DNA of 64,000 bases from Candidatus Bathyarchaeota archaeon (GTDB taxonomy: Archaea; Thermoproteota; Bathyarchaeia; 40CM-2-53-6). Shown in pieces: positions 51,123-60,042 of this stretch. Both the position numbers and the translations under genes were made by a program. Numbering within the stretch: the stretch's first letter is position 1; the number at the start of each line of letters is the position of its first letter. Location: NCBI GenBank assembly GCA_005888735.1, contig VBBN01000031.1, forward strand, positions 56,096-120,095. Direction: 5' to 3'. The notes under the pieces were generated by a model. The model had not been told where the DNA came from. It was given only the letters and a program-made list of their open reading frames with translations, and did no database searches.

Positions 51123-51278
51123 TTGGAGAAGGTTACTCATCACAATTGTCCCAGGTGCGGTCAGTCGGAGATGAACGTGTACTACTCAGACCAGACGGAT
51201 AACAGGGTTGGAGCGTGGTGTGAGTATTGCAACCTCAAAGCCTACTATTACGGGGAAGAACTAGTCCCTGTGGCTTAG
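51123..51278 (+). CDS. 51-residue zinc-ribbon protein
   Basis: A short gene from TTG reading MEKVTHHNCPRCGQSE with a second pair in GAWCEYCNLK, giving a C9-x2-C12 and C33-x2-C36 four-cysteine ribbon and an aromatic end (AYYYGEELVPVA). The spacing of 20 residues between the pairs and the YYSDQTDNR strand are like TFIIS/RpoM-type ribbons. It ends about 90 bases before the SufR-like gene on the same strand. Function unknown, possibly nucleic-acid binding. Confidence 0.65.
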   Translation: MEKVTHHNCPRCGQSEMNVYYSDQTDNRVGAWCEYCNLKAYYYGEELVPVA

Positions 51279-51369
51279 ACGGACTCATCAAGCAACTACT
51301 CGTCGAGCCTTGAAGGATTTGTAAACCGGAAGGTATTTTTAATCTTTCAGGGGCCATTTAGCGAGACTC

Positions 51370-52041
51370 ATGAGTGAAAGCACCGGGCTACTGGGAGAGC
51401 AGGCCGGCTCGGCCCCAGCCCAACGGGTCCTGCTGATGTTGAAGAGAGACGGCTCCCTCAGCTTGCAAAGCATCGCGGCCAAGATGAGGATCTCGAAAAT
51501 GGGTGTTCACAAGCACCTTATTGGATTGGAGGAGCGGGGCCTGATTGAGAGGTTCTACGAGCGAGGTGGGGTTGGACGTCCCAAGCTTTGGTTCAAACTC
51601 TCTGACAAGTCGAGCAGCCTCTTTCCAAAAGCTTACTCGGACATCTCGGTCTGTGCACTCGGTTTCATCGAGAGAAAACTTGGCCGTGAAGCGGTCGAGC
51701 AGGTTCTCAGAGAACGACAAAACGAACTGTACACACGATACTCCGAGAAGCTGGCGGGAAAAGAAGGACCGGACCGAGTGCGAGAACTGGCCAAGCTGCG
51801 AGACCAAGAGGGCTACATGGCAGAAGCAAGAAGAGCTGGAAAACTCTCAATGGAGATTCTTGAGCACAACTGCCCAATTCTCCAGGTCGCCTCCACGTAC
51901 CAGGAGGCGTGCAAGACAGAGACCCAGTTGTTCAGCAGGTTACTGGGCACCCGGGTCGAGGCCACCCACCGGGCCGCGGTGGGAGATAGTGTTTGCCGTT
52001 TCATGATTCAACCGAAAGCGAGGACTCTAACGAAGATGTAA
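51370..52041 (+). CDS. SufR-like Fe-S-sensing winged-helix regulator
   Basis: A 223-residue protein. The N-terminal winged helix (RVLLMLKRDGSLSLQSIAAKMRISKMGVHKHLIGLEERGLIE, then the wing RGGVGRPKLWFKL) and the C-terminal domain with C168 (NCPILQVA), C181 and C209 (VGDSVC) match the SufR family. The first cysteine spacing is Cx12C, and a third follows 28 residues on. In bacteria SufR represses suf genes through a labile Fe-S cluster. AT-rich sequence at 51336-51343 is a TATA box consistent with a near-leaderless ATG at 51370. It is the best candidate for binding the suf operators. Confidence 0.82.
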   Translation: MSESTGLLGEQAGSAPAQRVLLMLKRDGSLSLQSIAAKMRISKMGVHKHLIGLEERGLIERFYERGGVGRPKLWFKLSDKSSSLFPKAYSDISVCALGFIERKLGREAVEQVLRERQNELYTRYSEKLAGKEGPDRVRELAKLRDQEGYMAEARRAGKLSMEILEHNCPILQVASTYQEACKTETQLFSRLLGTRVEATHRAAVGDSVCRFMIQPKARTLTKM

Positions 52042-52095
52042 TTGCTGTAGCAAGGTCGACAGGCTCGGCCGGACTATTGTCTAGTCTGCTCTTCA

Positions 52096-52455
52096 TCATC
52101 GAGGTTCGCCCGAGAACTCAGGTGGTAGCGTTCCAGGCGGTAGGTTTAAGCTCATTTCACCTTCGACAAGTTTCCGCTGAAGCTGTGCGGTAAACAGCTC
52201 TAGGTTCACGTTGAGGTCTTGGAGTCGTTTCATGGATTCTGCGGCTAAGGTGGGGCTTACGTTCTGGCCGCCAATTCTCCCGTAGGCGATTGCGTCGAAC
52301 GGGAATTTTTCGTTGTTGAAGACTACGTGTCCTTGGAGGAAGCTTGCGACTCCACCGCCCACTCCGCTCTCTTCGACTTGGTCGATGAAGACCTCCATCT
52401 CATATTGTTGCTCCGGGTCCTCTTTTGGCCGGAATGGGTTGGAAGGCTCAGGCAT
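52096..52455 (-). CDS. Unrecognised acidic protein of 119 residues
   Basis: Not recognised. The product is acidic, with a strand-rich centre (GGGVASFLQGHVVFNNEKFPFDAIAYGRIGG) and an amphipathic helix (LAAESMKRLQDLNVNLELFTAQLQRKL). It follows the membrane protein at 52464 by 8 bases, so they are probably one transcript. The convergent SufR-like gene ends 54 bases away. Confidence 0.6.
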   Translation of the reverse strand: MPEPSNPFRPKEDPEQQYEMEVFIDQVEESGVGGGVASFLQGHVVFNNEKFPFDAIAYGRIGGQNVSPTLAAESMKRLQDLNVNLELFTAQLQRKLVEGEMSLNLPPGTLPPEFSGEPR

Positions 52456-52463
52456 GGCTGTGT

Positions 52464-53330
52464 TCAGCCGTAGGCCGGCATGTCGAGGGGGTGCCAGGCC
52501 TGTTTTCGGAGGGTGTTGATCCGGGTTCTCCCTGTCCGGGCGAGAACCAAGTCCGCTATCAACGCCGCGGAGAGTATGTAGTCCGTTATTCCTAGCGCGT
52601 TGGCCGCGATGACTGTCCCATTGTATATGACCAATCCTGTGACCGCTCCCGCGGCTCCTAACAATGGGCCTATCGGGTGCTTTCGAAACATTAGGTAGCC
52701 TGCTGAAAGACCTGCAACTGTGACGATAGTTAGAACGATGCGAGACATCAACATTGTCTGGGCGTAGACGCTAATCGCCGCAAGGAAGCCTGAGAGGATG
52801 AATACTGCGCTTGCGATGTTAAAGAATTGCAGTTTGGAGGACTGGGCAATGGCAGCCGAGAGAGGTGGAGTGAGAGAGAATGGCTTGCCCAGCGCTTGGT
52901 AGGCATCTGTTGTCCCTCCGTGCTTCTGGCCGCTTTCAACGTCGACAGCGGTGTTGACGAATTTCTCGATGAGTATGATTCGATGTTTCCCGATGGGACC
53001 CTGTTCGAGATTGTAGTCATTGCCCACCTTTAGCTCGAGCTTGGTCTCTGGAGTGCAAGAATGTGCGATGGTGCCGCCTGGTTTAGCTGATGTAAGGGTC
53101 CAGTTTGAGCCGGTATCCCTTGTGCAAATGAGTGCGGCCCACTTCGAGCCGAAGTCCGCCTTCGGAAAGCCGACTTCTGGGGCGAGGTCGGTGGCCCCAA
53201 ACCGCTTGTCTTCGCAGAACAGGTCGTTGCAGCCTCGGCAGCGCCAGACGTCGATGGTTCCGATGATTTTGTTCTTCTCGACCAGATTCACCACTCCGAA
53301 GTAGATCACGTCGTGTTGGTGTGTTTGCAA
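52464..53330 (-). CDS. Membrane protein with cysteine-rich N-terminal region
   Basis: A 288-residue protein. The first ~165 residues are soluble, with WRCRGCNDLFCEDKRFG near residues 28-45 (possible zinc site) and several strands. Four to five membrane helices fill 165-270 (FFNIASAVFILSGFLAAISVY, MLMSRIVLTIVTVAGLSAGYL, LLGAAGAVTGLVIYNGTVIAA). The C-terminus is basic. Family not recognised. Confidence 0.7.
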   Translation of the reverse strand: MQTHQHDVIYFGVVNLVEKNKIIGTIDVWRCRGCNDLFCEDKRFGATDLAPEVGFPKADFGSKWAALICTRDTGSNWTLTSAKPGGTIAHSCTPETKLELKVGNDYNLEQGPIGKHRIILIEKFVNTAVDVESGQKHGGTTDAYQALGKPFSLTPPLSAAIAQSSKLQFFNIASAVFILSGFLAAISVYAQTMLMSRIVLTIVTVAGLSAGYLMFRKHPIGPLLGAAGAVTGLVIYNGTVIAANALGITDYILSAALIADLVLARTGRTRINTLRKQAWHPLDMPAYG

Positions 53331-53439
53331 TAGCGGTGCCTGCTCTGAGGGAGGGCTATATCTAGAAAAGCCTTCGGGCGCTTGTACCCGAATCTGCGGC
53401 TAGTCTTGCAACGACATTGTTCAGAGTTTGTGCAACTAG

Positions 53440-53772
53440 CTAACCCATGGCGGTGGCGAGGGACGATGCTTCAGCTCGGCTCAGCTCCTCTAGGCATCTA
53501 GTGACTGCGTCTCGGTCCTTCAGAAGGTAGTATGTTGCCTGTCGGGTCCTCAAATTAATTCTGGTAATGCCCTCGGTGACCAGTCTGATTAGCTTGGTTG
53601 GATGGGTTTCAACATCGTGCCATCGCCATCCTTGATAGGTTCGTGAGCGATCCGAGGATTGTTCATGAGTAACGGCGAGCCGTAAGGTTGACCGATACTC
53701 CGGGAAGCGCGAGAGGAACTGTCTAACCTTTTCCGCGCCGGCTGGTTTGAAGGTCTCAGGCGTTCTCGACAA
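53440..53772 (-). CDS. Unrecognised basic protein of 110 residues
   Basis: A basic, probably helical protein with the central motif THPTKLIRLVTEGITRINLRTRQATYYLLKDRD, which has the feel of a winged helix or RNA-binding element found in archaeal hypothetical proteins. I do not know the family. It stands alone with its own upstream region. Confidence 0.6.
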   Translation of the reverse strand: MSRTPETFKPAGAEKVRQFLSRFPEYRSTLRLAVTHEQSSDRSRTYQGWRWHDVETHPTKLIRLVTEGITRINLRTRQATYYLLKDRDAVTRCLEELSRAEASSLATAMG

Positions 53773-53913
53773 CTTGAAACCCCCTCGGGGGGCACTGAAA
53801 TAAAGCTAACCTAGCTACTTGACTTTCCTTTTCATCCATTGTATAGCCTTCCGATTAGGATAAGTTTAACGAAGGTGTTACGTTAGGCGCGAGGTGACTT
53901 TCTTTGCCAGATA

Positions 53914-55221
53914 ATGGAGATGGAAGACCCCCAACCCCGACCACACCTGTTCCAGGTGGCCCAATGTAGGAAAAACTTCAAAAACCATCCTATTTCCCAT
54001 TTGTTTTTGCTATTGTCAACTGTACTGTATATTCCTACTCCGAACGAATATTTTGAAAGGATACACCGGATTGTTTCACTCCTAGATGATGAGAATGCTA
54101 AGATCTTGAACGCCATGAGGGAACATGGCCCTCGAAACCTCCAACAGATTGCGAGGAAGACTGGAATTCCTCCCCCCACGGTTCGTGCTCGAGTATCCAA
54201 ACTCGAAGGGCAGGGCATACTCCATACGTGGATCTGGCCCGATTATGCGAAGATTGGCCTGCAAAAAGCGATGGTCGTCGTAACTCCAGCTGTCGGAAAG
54301 GAAATTCTGGCTAGAGAGGCACTGAGGATTCCAGGGTATTGGCTGAGGATCATTCGATGCCTAGGCGACTGTAACGGATACTATTCACTTCACGCAATAC
54401 CTGACTCGAAGCGCCAAGAGTTCGAACAATACCTCGATCAGCTTGTTGCCTTGGGGGTGGCATCTAGCTATAGGATTTTCTGGTTGGGCGAGACGCACTC
54501 ACCTCTCCCTAACTTCGAGTACTTCGATAGCCAGAAGAAAACCTGGAAATTCGACTGGCCAAAGTGGCTGGAGAGCATGTCCCGTGGTCGAGACACACGA
54601 GCATCTTCTAGACCTTCTTTCTCGTCCCCGCCCTTCGACAGGAAGGATCTGGTCATTCTCAAGGAGCTCGAGAAGAACGGGAGAATGAGAATGGTGGAGC
54701 TCGCCAAGCTGCTCGGAGTGACTTTGCCCGCGGTCAAATACCGCTTCGATAACCTTGTCAAAAGAGGATTCGTGGTCGAGTACGTCATCGACGTTCTTCC
54801 TTACGCGATGGAAGTCTCGGAGCTTCTCGAAGTTCGACTGGATTTCGCCGACGAAGGACGCATGGAAAATGCGGTGAGAATCGTTGGCACCCTTCCCTTC
54901 ATCAAGACCTTCTCTACGCTAAAGGCAAGAAGCTCTCTGACCTTGAGAGCCTACCTTCCACGCGCGGAGATGAACAACTTCCTCCAATTCCTCTCCGCCT
55001 TGACAAGACGGGGAGTCCTAGACGGGTTCTACCTCCTCATCCTCGAACCTATGAGCATACAGGCCCAGACCCTAGGCTACAAGGCCTACACCGACGAACA
55101 AGGCTGGCACTATGACAACCGAGAGCATCTTCGGGAGCTGCGAAACCTCACCGGCAAATTTGAGACTGGTAAGGTCGAGCAATGGGCTCTTCCGCCCAAC
55201 ATGCTGGAGACAATTAGCTAG
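53914..55221 (+). CDS. Large regulator with two winged helices, paralog 2
   Basis: A 435-residue paralog of the protein at 8668-9876. Shared segments include IPTPNEYFERIHR, DDENAKILNAMREHGPRNLQ, WLRIIRCLGDCNGYYSLHAI, GVTLPAVKYRFDNLVKRGFV and the C-terminal QTLGYKAYTDEQGWHYDN. The reading from ATG 53914 adds about 30 residues absent from paralog 1. TTG at 54013 would start at the family-like STVLYIPTP. The second start is more likely if the two proteins are colinear. Ligand and regulon unknown. Confidence 0.8.
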   Translation: MEMEDPQPRPHLFQVAQCRKNFKNHPISHLFLLLSTVLYIPTPNEYFERIHRIVSLLDDENAKILNAMREHGPRNLQQIARKTGIPPPTVRARVSKLEGQGILHTWIWPDYAKIGLQKAMVVVTPAVGKEILAREALRIPGYWLRIIRCLGDCNGYYSLHAIPDSKRQEFEQYLDQLVALGVASSYRIFWLGETHSPLPNFEYFDSQKKTWKFDWPKWLESMSRGRDTRASSRPSFSSPPFDRKDLVILKELEKNGRMRMVELAKLLGVTLPAVKYRFDNLVKRGFVVEYVIDVLPYAMEVSELLEVRLDFADEGRMENAVRIVGTLPFIKTFSTLKARSSLTLRAYLPRAEMNNFLQFLSALTRRGVLDGFYLLILEPMSIQAQTLGYKAYTDEQGWHYDNREHLRELRNLTGKFETGKVEQWALPPNMLETIS

Positions 55222-55364
55222 TCTTTCGAGAGCACTAACTTAGATGGCGGGACGCGGAGCGAGAGGCCGTTCCATATTCCGGCTGGATGGCCCGGCCAGT
55301 GTCGAAACCCCACTACTGAAAGTCTCTTCTTCTAGTTCGTAAGGTGGTCCTGGACTGTTAGGCA

Positions 55365-56648
55365 GTGCTAGATATCAAACTCGTGAGAGAGCACCCGGAG
55401 GCTGTGAGAGACAACCTTCGACGCAGGGGCGTCCCTGAGAAAGTTGCAGACCTTGACAGACTACTTGGCCTAGATGTAAAGTGGAGAGAGCTTCTAGCAG
55501 AAGCTGAAACGCTTCGGAAGAGCCGCAACGAAATAACCGCGGAAATCGCCCAAGCGAGAAAGAAGGGGAAGGATCCGGTAGAACTCATGAAAAAAGCAAC
55601 TGCAATGCCAGAACAGATTAAGAAAATTGAGGCTCAAGCCGGCGAGTTCCGACAGGAGGCTGAGAAAACTCTTCTGAACATTCCCAATATGGTCCACGAA
55701 TCTGTCCCCTTCGGGAAGGATGACAATGACAATCAGGAAGTCAAGAGGTGGGGCAGAATTCGCAGCTTTGAGTTCAAACCTCTTGACCACATCGATCTAG
55801 GGTTGAAGAACGGCCTAATCGATGTCGAGAGGGCGGCGTATGTTGCCGGGGCGCGCTTCTACTATCTTCGGGCTGACCTTGTTCGATTGAATTATGCGCT
55901 GATTCAGTACGGGCTGGACTTTATGCGAAAGAAGGGGTTCCAGCTCTACCAGCCTCCCTATCTCTTGAGGAGGGATGTCGTCGCGGGGGCCGTTGCGCTT
56001 AGCGACTTTGAAGACACAATCTACAGGATAGAAAACGAAGACCTGTACCTACTGGCGACGTCCGAACACGCTCTGCTGGGGTTCCACAAGGATGACATCA
56101 TCGAAGCTGACAAACTTCCACTGCGATACGCTGCTATCAGCCCGTGTTTCCGAAAGGAGGCCGGTGCTCATGGACGTGACACGAAAGGAATATTCCGGAC
56201 CCACCAGTTCGAGAAGGTGGAACAGTTCATTTTCTCCCTTCCAGAGGATTCTTGGAATCATCATGAAGGACTTCTGGCGAACCTCGAGGAGTTCTGGCAG
56301 ACGTTGAGGATTCCGTATCGTATCGTCAACGTGTGCACGGGGGACCTAGGAACGGTTGCGGCCAAGAAGTACGATTTGGAGGCATGGCTACCGGGACAGG
56401 GGAAGTACCGCGAGATGGCGTCTTGCAGCAACTGCACAGCCTACCAGGCGGTTCGGTCAAAGATACGCTATCGTGAAAAAACGAACATGCCAACCAAGCC
56501 AGTACATACATTGAACAGTACTCTTGTCGCTACCGAGAGAGCGATTATTGCGATAATGGAGAACAGCCAGAGAGCCGACGGTGCTTTTGAGATTCCGAAG
56601 GTTCTCCAGCCTTACATGGGTGGGCACGACATAATTCCCGTTCCCTGA
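55365..56648 (+). CDS. serS: Seryl-tRNA synthetase
   Basis: A class II synthetase of 427 residues and of the common (not methanogen-type) kind. The N-terminal coiled-coil arm (about 25-110: LRKSRNEITAEIAQARKKGKDP) is followed by the catalytic core with motif 2 (AISPCFRKEAGAHGRDTKGIFRTHQFEKVEQFI), ASCSNCTAYQAVRSKIRY, and motif 3 (LNSTLVATERAIIAIMEN). GTG start. Monocistronic. Confidence 0.96.
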   Translation: MLDIKLVREHPEAVRDNLRRRGVPEKVADLDRLLGLDVKWRELLAEAETLRKSRNEITAEIAQARKKGKDPVELMKKATAMPEQIKKIEAQAGEFRQEAEKTLLNIPNMVHESVPFGKDDNDNQEVKRWGRIRSFEFKPLDHIDLGLKNGLIDVERAAYVAGARFYYLRADLVRLNYALIQYGLDFMRKKGFQLYQPPYLLRRDVVAGAVALSDFEDTIYRIENEDLYLLATSEHALLGFHKDDIIEADKLPLRYAAISPCFRKEAGAHGRDTKGIFRTHQFEKVEQFIFSLPEDSWNHHEGLLANLEEFWQTLRIPYRIVNVCTGDLGTVAAKKYDLEAWLPGQGKYREMASCSNCTAYQAVRSKIRYREKTNMPTKPVHTLNSTLVATERAIIAIMENSQRADGAFEIPKVLQPYMGGHDIIPVP

Positions 56649-56667
56649 ATGAAACGTGGAGCTGTCT

Positions 56668-56712
56668 CCTTCCGCACAACCATTTTACCGGAAGGGAGCT
56701 CCGAGTTTTTCG
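56668..56712. terminator. Inverted repeat between convergent genes
   Basis: CCTTCCG (56668-56674) and CGGAAGG (56689-56695) are perfect complements with a 14-base loop, followed by GAGTTTTTCG. It lies after serS and before the end of the Rieske gene on the other strand. It may terminate one or both transcripts. Confidence 0.4.
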
Positions 56713-56805
56713 TAGGCTAAGAAGTAGTTGACTTACACGTTGGAAGCGATCACCTATGGCGGGCTCCGCTTGATTGCCCACAAGGCGTGAAAACGTTTAT
56801 GCTTC

Positions 56806-57120
56806 TTACTTCGCTGATTTGACTAGGACGCTTGTTCCCTCGACCTTGACTTCGTAGACAGGTTCAGGCATCCTCGCAGGACCCCTCTTCACCTCACCAG
56901 TTGCCACGTCGAACTGGGACCCATGCCATGGGCAGGTTACGGTGCGGTCGGTTAGGAGTCCTTGAGAGAGAGGTCCACCAACGTGAGTGCAAACGTCGCC
57001 TATAGCGTGGTACTTTCCATTCACGTTTGAGAGGCATACTTTCTCGGTTCCAAGTTGAACCATCTTCATTTTTCCTGGCTGAACGTCTGTTGTCGCACAG
57101 ACTTTGACAAATTCTGCCAA
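56806..57120 (-). CDS. Rieske-type [2Fe-2S] ferredoxin, second copy
   Basis: A 104-residue Rieske ferredoxin from TTG at 57120: boxes C44-T-H46 (DVCTHVGGPLSQG) and C63-PWH66 (CPWHGSQFD) followed by RMPEPVYEVKVEG. The longer reading from 57219 adds 33 residues not in the fold and overlaps the HD gene. A TATA box at 57158-57166 (minus strand TGATATATTAC) fits a start just before 57120. It is closer to NirD/BphF types than the protein at 2966. Partner enzyme unknown. Confidence 0.85.
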   Translation of the reverse strand: MAEFVKVCATTDVQPGKMKMVQLGTEKVCLSNVNGKYHAIGDVCTHVGGPLSQGLLTDRTVTCPWHGSQFDVATGEVKRGPARMPEPVYEVKVEGTSVLVKSAK

Positions 57121-57209
57121 AGGGTCTATACCTGCTGGGTCCGGCCAAGGACCCCCGTAATATATCAGTTGAGCCCAGGTGTGAGCTGAAGTCTCAGAGA
57201 GGTCCACGT

Positions 57210-57720
57210 TTGATTTCACGTGAAGATGCGGTCAAGCTTGTTAGGCACACTAGCAAGTATGGACATGTCATGGTCGTTGCCTCTTTGATGAGTAGTCTGG
57301 CAGAAAGACTGGGGGAGAATGTTGACAAGTGGTGGCTTGTAGGGTTGCTGCACGACCTTGCCTTAATGAGACGAAGAGCGGTCGTACCCGTCATGGAGTA
57401 GTCGCGGCTGAGAGGCTTAGTCAGCAGCTGTCGACAGATTGTCTCTACGCGATCAAACGCACGACCATCGAACCGGGTTCCCTCCAGTGGGATTGCTCGA
57501 TGTTGCATTGATAGCTGTTGACTCTCTAGCTGTGTTGATCGAGGATGCTGCCACGGGCTCGGATGATGTCACGGAAGAGGTCATCCATGCTAGGATTGGA
57601 GAAGTGTTGACAAAGAAACCCCGGTTGAAGAGGAACATTCTGCTATGCGAGAAGCTAGGGCTTAGTGTGTCAGAGTTTCTCAAGACTGGACTTGGGATCA
57701 GACCGACAAGCTCTGCGTAG
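57210..57720 (+). pseudogene. HD-domain phosphohydrolase pseudogene, three frames
   Basis: The plus strand encodes a complete HD-domain protein, but the frames change twice. Frame 1 reads from TTG 57210 (MISREDAVKLVRHTSKYGH, ENVDKWWLVGLLHDL). From near 57360 a second frame continues with DETKSGRTRHGVVAAERLSQQL. From near 57452 a third frame continues AHDHRTGFPPVGLLDVALIA up to LCEKLGLSVSEFLKTGLGI and the stop at 57720. In order, this is the archaeal HD family with HDL and HDHRTG metal motifs. Either a decayed gene or two indel errors. Confidence 0.78.
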
Positions 57721-57728
57721 AGTAGATC

Positions 57729-58046
57729 CTATCGCGTCTTACTTCGTTTGCTCAAGGTCTTCCCAAGGTCCCGATAGGGGGTAGTCGCCCAGCCTCCGGG
57801 CCTATTATCATGTACGGAGACGTCTAGTTTCCATGTGTCAGGATTATAGGTGACTTCCACCGTTCCCATTCCGATCCTGTGGCCCGCTATGTGCCAATGC
57901 ATCGAGGCGCCCTCAGTCTTGTATCTTCTTGCAAGACGACCGCGTGGTGTGACACAAGCACCTTGGACTGCAGCCCATTGTTGCAGGATCGACTCGACAT
58001 CGCTTCTGCTCAGGTTCCGCGGCGTGGCAAGGGTAATTGTCTCCAT
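57729..58046 (-). CDS. Unrecognised protein of 105 residues
   Basis: A basic αβ product with HWHIAGHRIGMGTVEVTYNPDTWKLDVSVHDNRPGGWA in its centre, probably a small β-sheet protein, after a helical N-terminus (SRSDVESILQQWAAVQG). I do not recognise the family. It is convergent with the HD pseudogene and divergent from Elf1. Confidence 0.6.
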   Translation of the reverse strand: METITLATPRNLSRSDVESILQQWAAVQGACVTPRGRLARRYKTEGASMHWHIAGHRIGMGTVEVTYNPDTWKLDVSVHDNRPGGWATTPYRDLGKTLSKRSKTR

Positions 58047-58208
58047 GGAAGCAACACGTCCGGATTGAACTGGTAAGGTCAGTCAAGTTGGGGACATTAT
58101 GGGTTGACGTGGTCCGACCGGGAAGACCGGAAGGAGGGGGCATTCGGAACCGCCGACCAAAGGTAAATATCGAGTGAATCCGTTCCGTTTAGATCAGGTT
58201 CGTTTCTC

Positions 58209-58826
58209 TTGGGGAGAAGAAGACGTAGGGTAATTCGGATAGTGAAGAAGAGACTTCCCACCGTCTTCATGTGTCCCCGATGCGGTGAAGAAGCCGTTCG
58301 AGTTACGATAGCGAAGGATACCGGCAAGGCAGTGGTTCTCTGCGCCATGTGCCAACTGAAAGACGAGTTCCAAGCGCACCCAGCCGCCCAAGCCATAGAT
58401 GTCTATTCATACTTCACTGACAAGTTCTACGGGGTCAAGGACCCCCGCCCGATAATTCCGAAGGACCGACCGATTCCAAGGTTCCACGCCGAGGAGATAG
58501 AGGAGGCTATTGAAACGCCAGAGCCACCGGTGGCCGAGGAACCTGTTCTCGAACCTACCCTGGAGACAAGGGTTGAGACTCAAACTACTGCGTTGTCGAC
58601 GCACGAAGCTACAACTGCCTTGGCGGAAACACCAGCTATTCCAGAAGAAACTGCAGCCTCCTCAGCCGAGACCTCCACGGCGAACCTCGAGGAATCTCAG
58701 ACATCAGAGAGTGAGGAGGCAAAGGAGGAAGAACCCTTCGCTGATATTCTCGAAAACAAGGACAAGAAACGATACAGTCCCAACCCGCTGCCTCAGGAAT
58801 CCTCCGAATCTAGCCAGTCAGCCTAG
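58209..58826 (+). CDS. Elf1-type transcription elongation factor with long acidic tail
   Basis: A 205-residue protein from TTG 58209. The N-terminal ~80 residues form the Elf1 zinc ribbon: basic tail MGRRRRRVIRIVKKRLPTVF, ligands C22-C25 and C45-C48, ending in AQAIDVYSYFTDKFYG. The remaining 125 residues are a Glu/Thr/Ser/Pro-rich disordered extension much longer than in other Elf1 proteins. In eukaryotes Elf1 helps RNA polymerase through chromatin. The archaeal role is similar by inference. Confidence 0.85.
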   Translation: MGRRRRRVIRIVKKRLPTVFMCPRCGEEAVRVTIAKDTGKAVVLCAMCQLKDEFQAHPAAQAIDVYSYFTDKFYGVKDPRPIIPKDRPIPRFHAEEIEEAIETPEPPVAEEPVLEPTLETRVETQTTALSTHEATTALAETPAIPEETAASSAETSTANLEESQTSESEEAKEEEPFADILENKDKKRYSPNPLPQESSESSQSA

Positions 58827-58830
58827 CAAG

Positions 58831-60039
58831 CTAGACGCTTCCTACTCCTATCTGATAGGGATTCCTTTTCCAGGAAGTTATCAGGAGCGTCATGCCCAAG
58901 ACCGCAACAAGTGATGTAGCGAGGCTGTAAGTGTAGGCGGTGCTGGGGGCTTGGTCCCAGAGGTAGCCGAAGACGAAGTTTGCTGCGAGTGAGCATGCTG
59001 CTAGGAGTAGATAGTAGATGGCGTAGGCTGTTCCCTTCAATTCTCCAGGGGTCAACGATGGAATCACGGCCCGCTGCACCGTGTCCGACGTGCCTAGGTA
59101 GAGGCCGTAGAGAAAGGAGATTCCGAAAGCGAGTAGTACTCCACTAGTTGTTAGGAGACCTGCTAGGGTGGAGACCGCGAACAATCCGAAGGCTCCAATG
59201 AGCACTTTGTCTTTGCCGATCCTGTCAGCCAACAGTCCGGATGGTAGCCCTGCGACTACTGTTGCCACGTTCAAGACCGCGTATACCAGTGGAATGGTGG
59301 CTTGGTCGACGCCGAGAGCGTTGGCTTTCACCAGGACGAACGAGAAGTTGTAGGCCCCTATGGAAAATAATCCGATGACCAAGAGGAAGCTGGCGAACTT
59401 TCGGTTCAGAACTTGGCCAGCGTTGGCGAGTATGCTGGTGGTTTTCTTGAGGCCGGCTTTGTCGATGACGAAGAAGACGAGGATGGTTACTGCGATTGCG
59501 CCCGGGACGAGTGAGATGAGGAAGAGGTTGCGGATCCCGATGACGGGTATGAGGAAGAAGGCGAGTATTGGGCCCAGGATGGCGCCGAGCTGGTCCAGTG
59601 ACCGGTGCAGGCCGAAGGCTCGACCGCTCACTTTGTCCTTGACAGAGTCGCTGATCAGAGCGTCACGGGGAGATGTCCGGATTCCTTTTCCGGCCCTATC
59701 TGTTAGCCGGACTACGAGTGCTTGTGTAAAGTTGCTCGTTACCGAGAAGAATGGCTTGGCAACCGTGGAGAGTGCGTAGCCGATGACAACCAGGGGTTTT
59801 CGGCTTGCGATTCTGTCTGATATGACTCCCGCGAAGGTTCGAAAGACATAGTTCAGTGAGTCTGCTGCACCCTCCATCAATCCGAGAAGGGCTTTCGTGG
59901 CGCCTAAGTCAATTGTTACGAAGAGGGGGAGAACCCCGAGGATCATCTCAGAAGATATGTCTGTGAATAAGCTGACAAACCCGAGGTTTACGACATTCCG
60001 CATTCCAGGCTCTTTCGCCCGCTGGGTCTCGGTCTTCAT
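58831..60039 (-). CDS. MFS transporter
   Basis: A 402-residue Major Facilitator Superfamily protein with about 12 helices. Motif A-like DRIASRKPLVVIGYALS and DRAGKGIRTSPRDALI follow helix 2-4, and a second A motif ADRIGKDKVLIGAFG lies in the second half. SSEMILGVLPLFVTIDLGATKA is typical of a group of archaeal and bacterial MFS proteins of unknown substrate. It is 3 bases after the winged-helix gene at 60043, so the two are one operon. Confidence 0.88.
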   Translation of the reverse strand: MKTETQRAKEPGMRNVVNLGFVSLFTDISSEMILGVLPLFVTIDLGATKALLGLMEGAADSLNYVFRTFAGVISDRIASRKPLVVIGYALSTVAKPFFSVTSNFTQALVVRLTDRAGKGIRTSPRDALISDSVKDKVSGRAFGLHRSLDQLGAILGPILAFFLIPVIGIRNLFLISLVPGAIAVTILVFFVIDKAGLKKTTSILANAGQVLNRKFASFLLVIGLFSIGAYNFSFVLVKANALGVDQATIPLVYAVLNVATVVAGLPSGLLADRIGKDKVLIGAFGLFAVSTLAGLLTTSGVLLAFGISFLYGLYLGTSDTVQRAVIPSLTPGELKGTAYAIYYLLLAACSLAANFVFGYLWDQAPSTAYTYSLATSLVAVLGMTLLITSWKRNPYQIGVGSV

Positions 60040-60042
60040 GTG

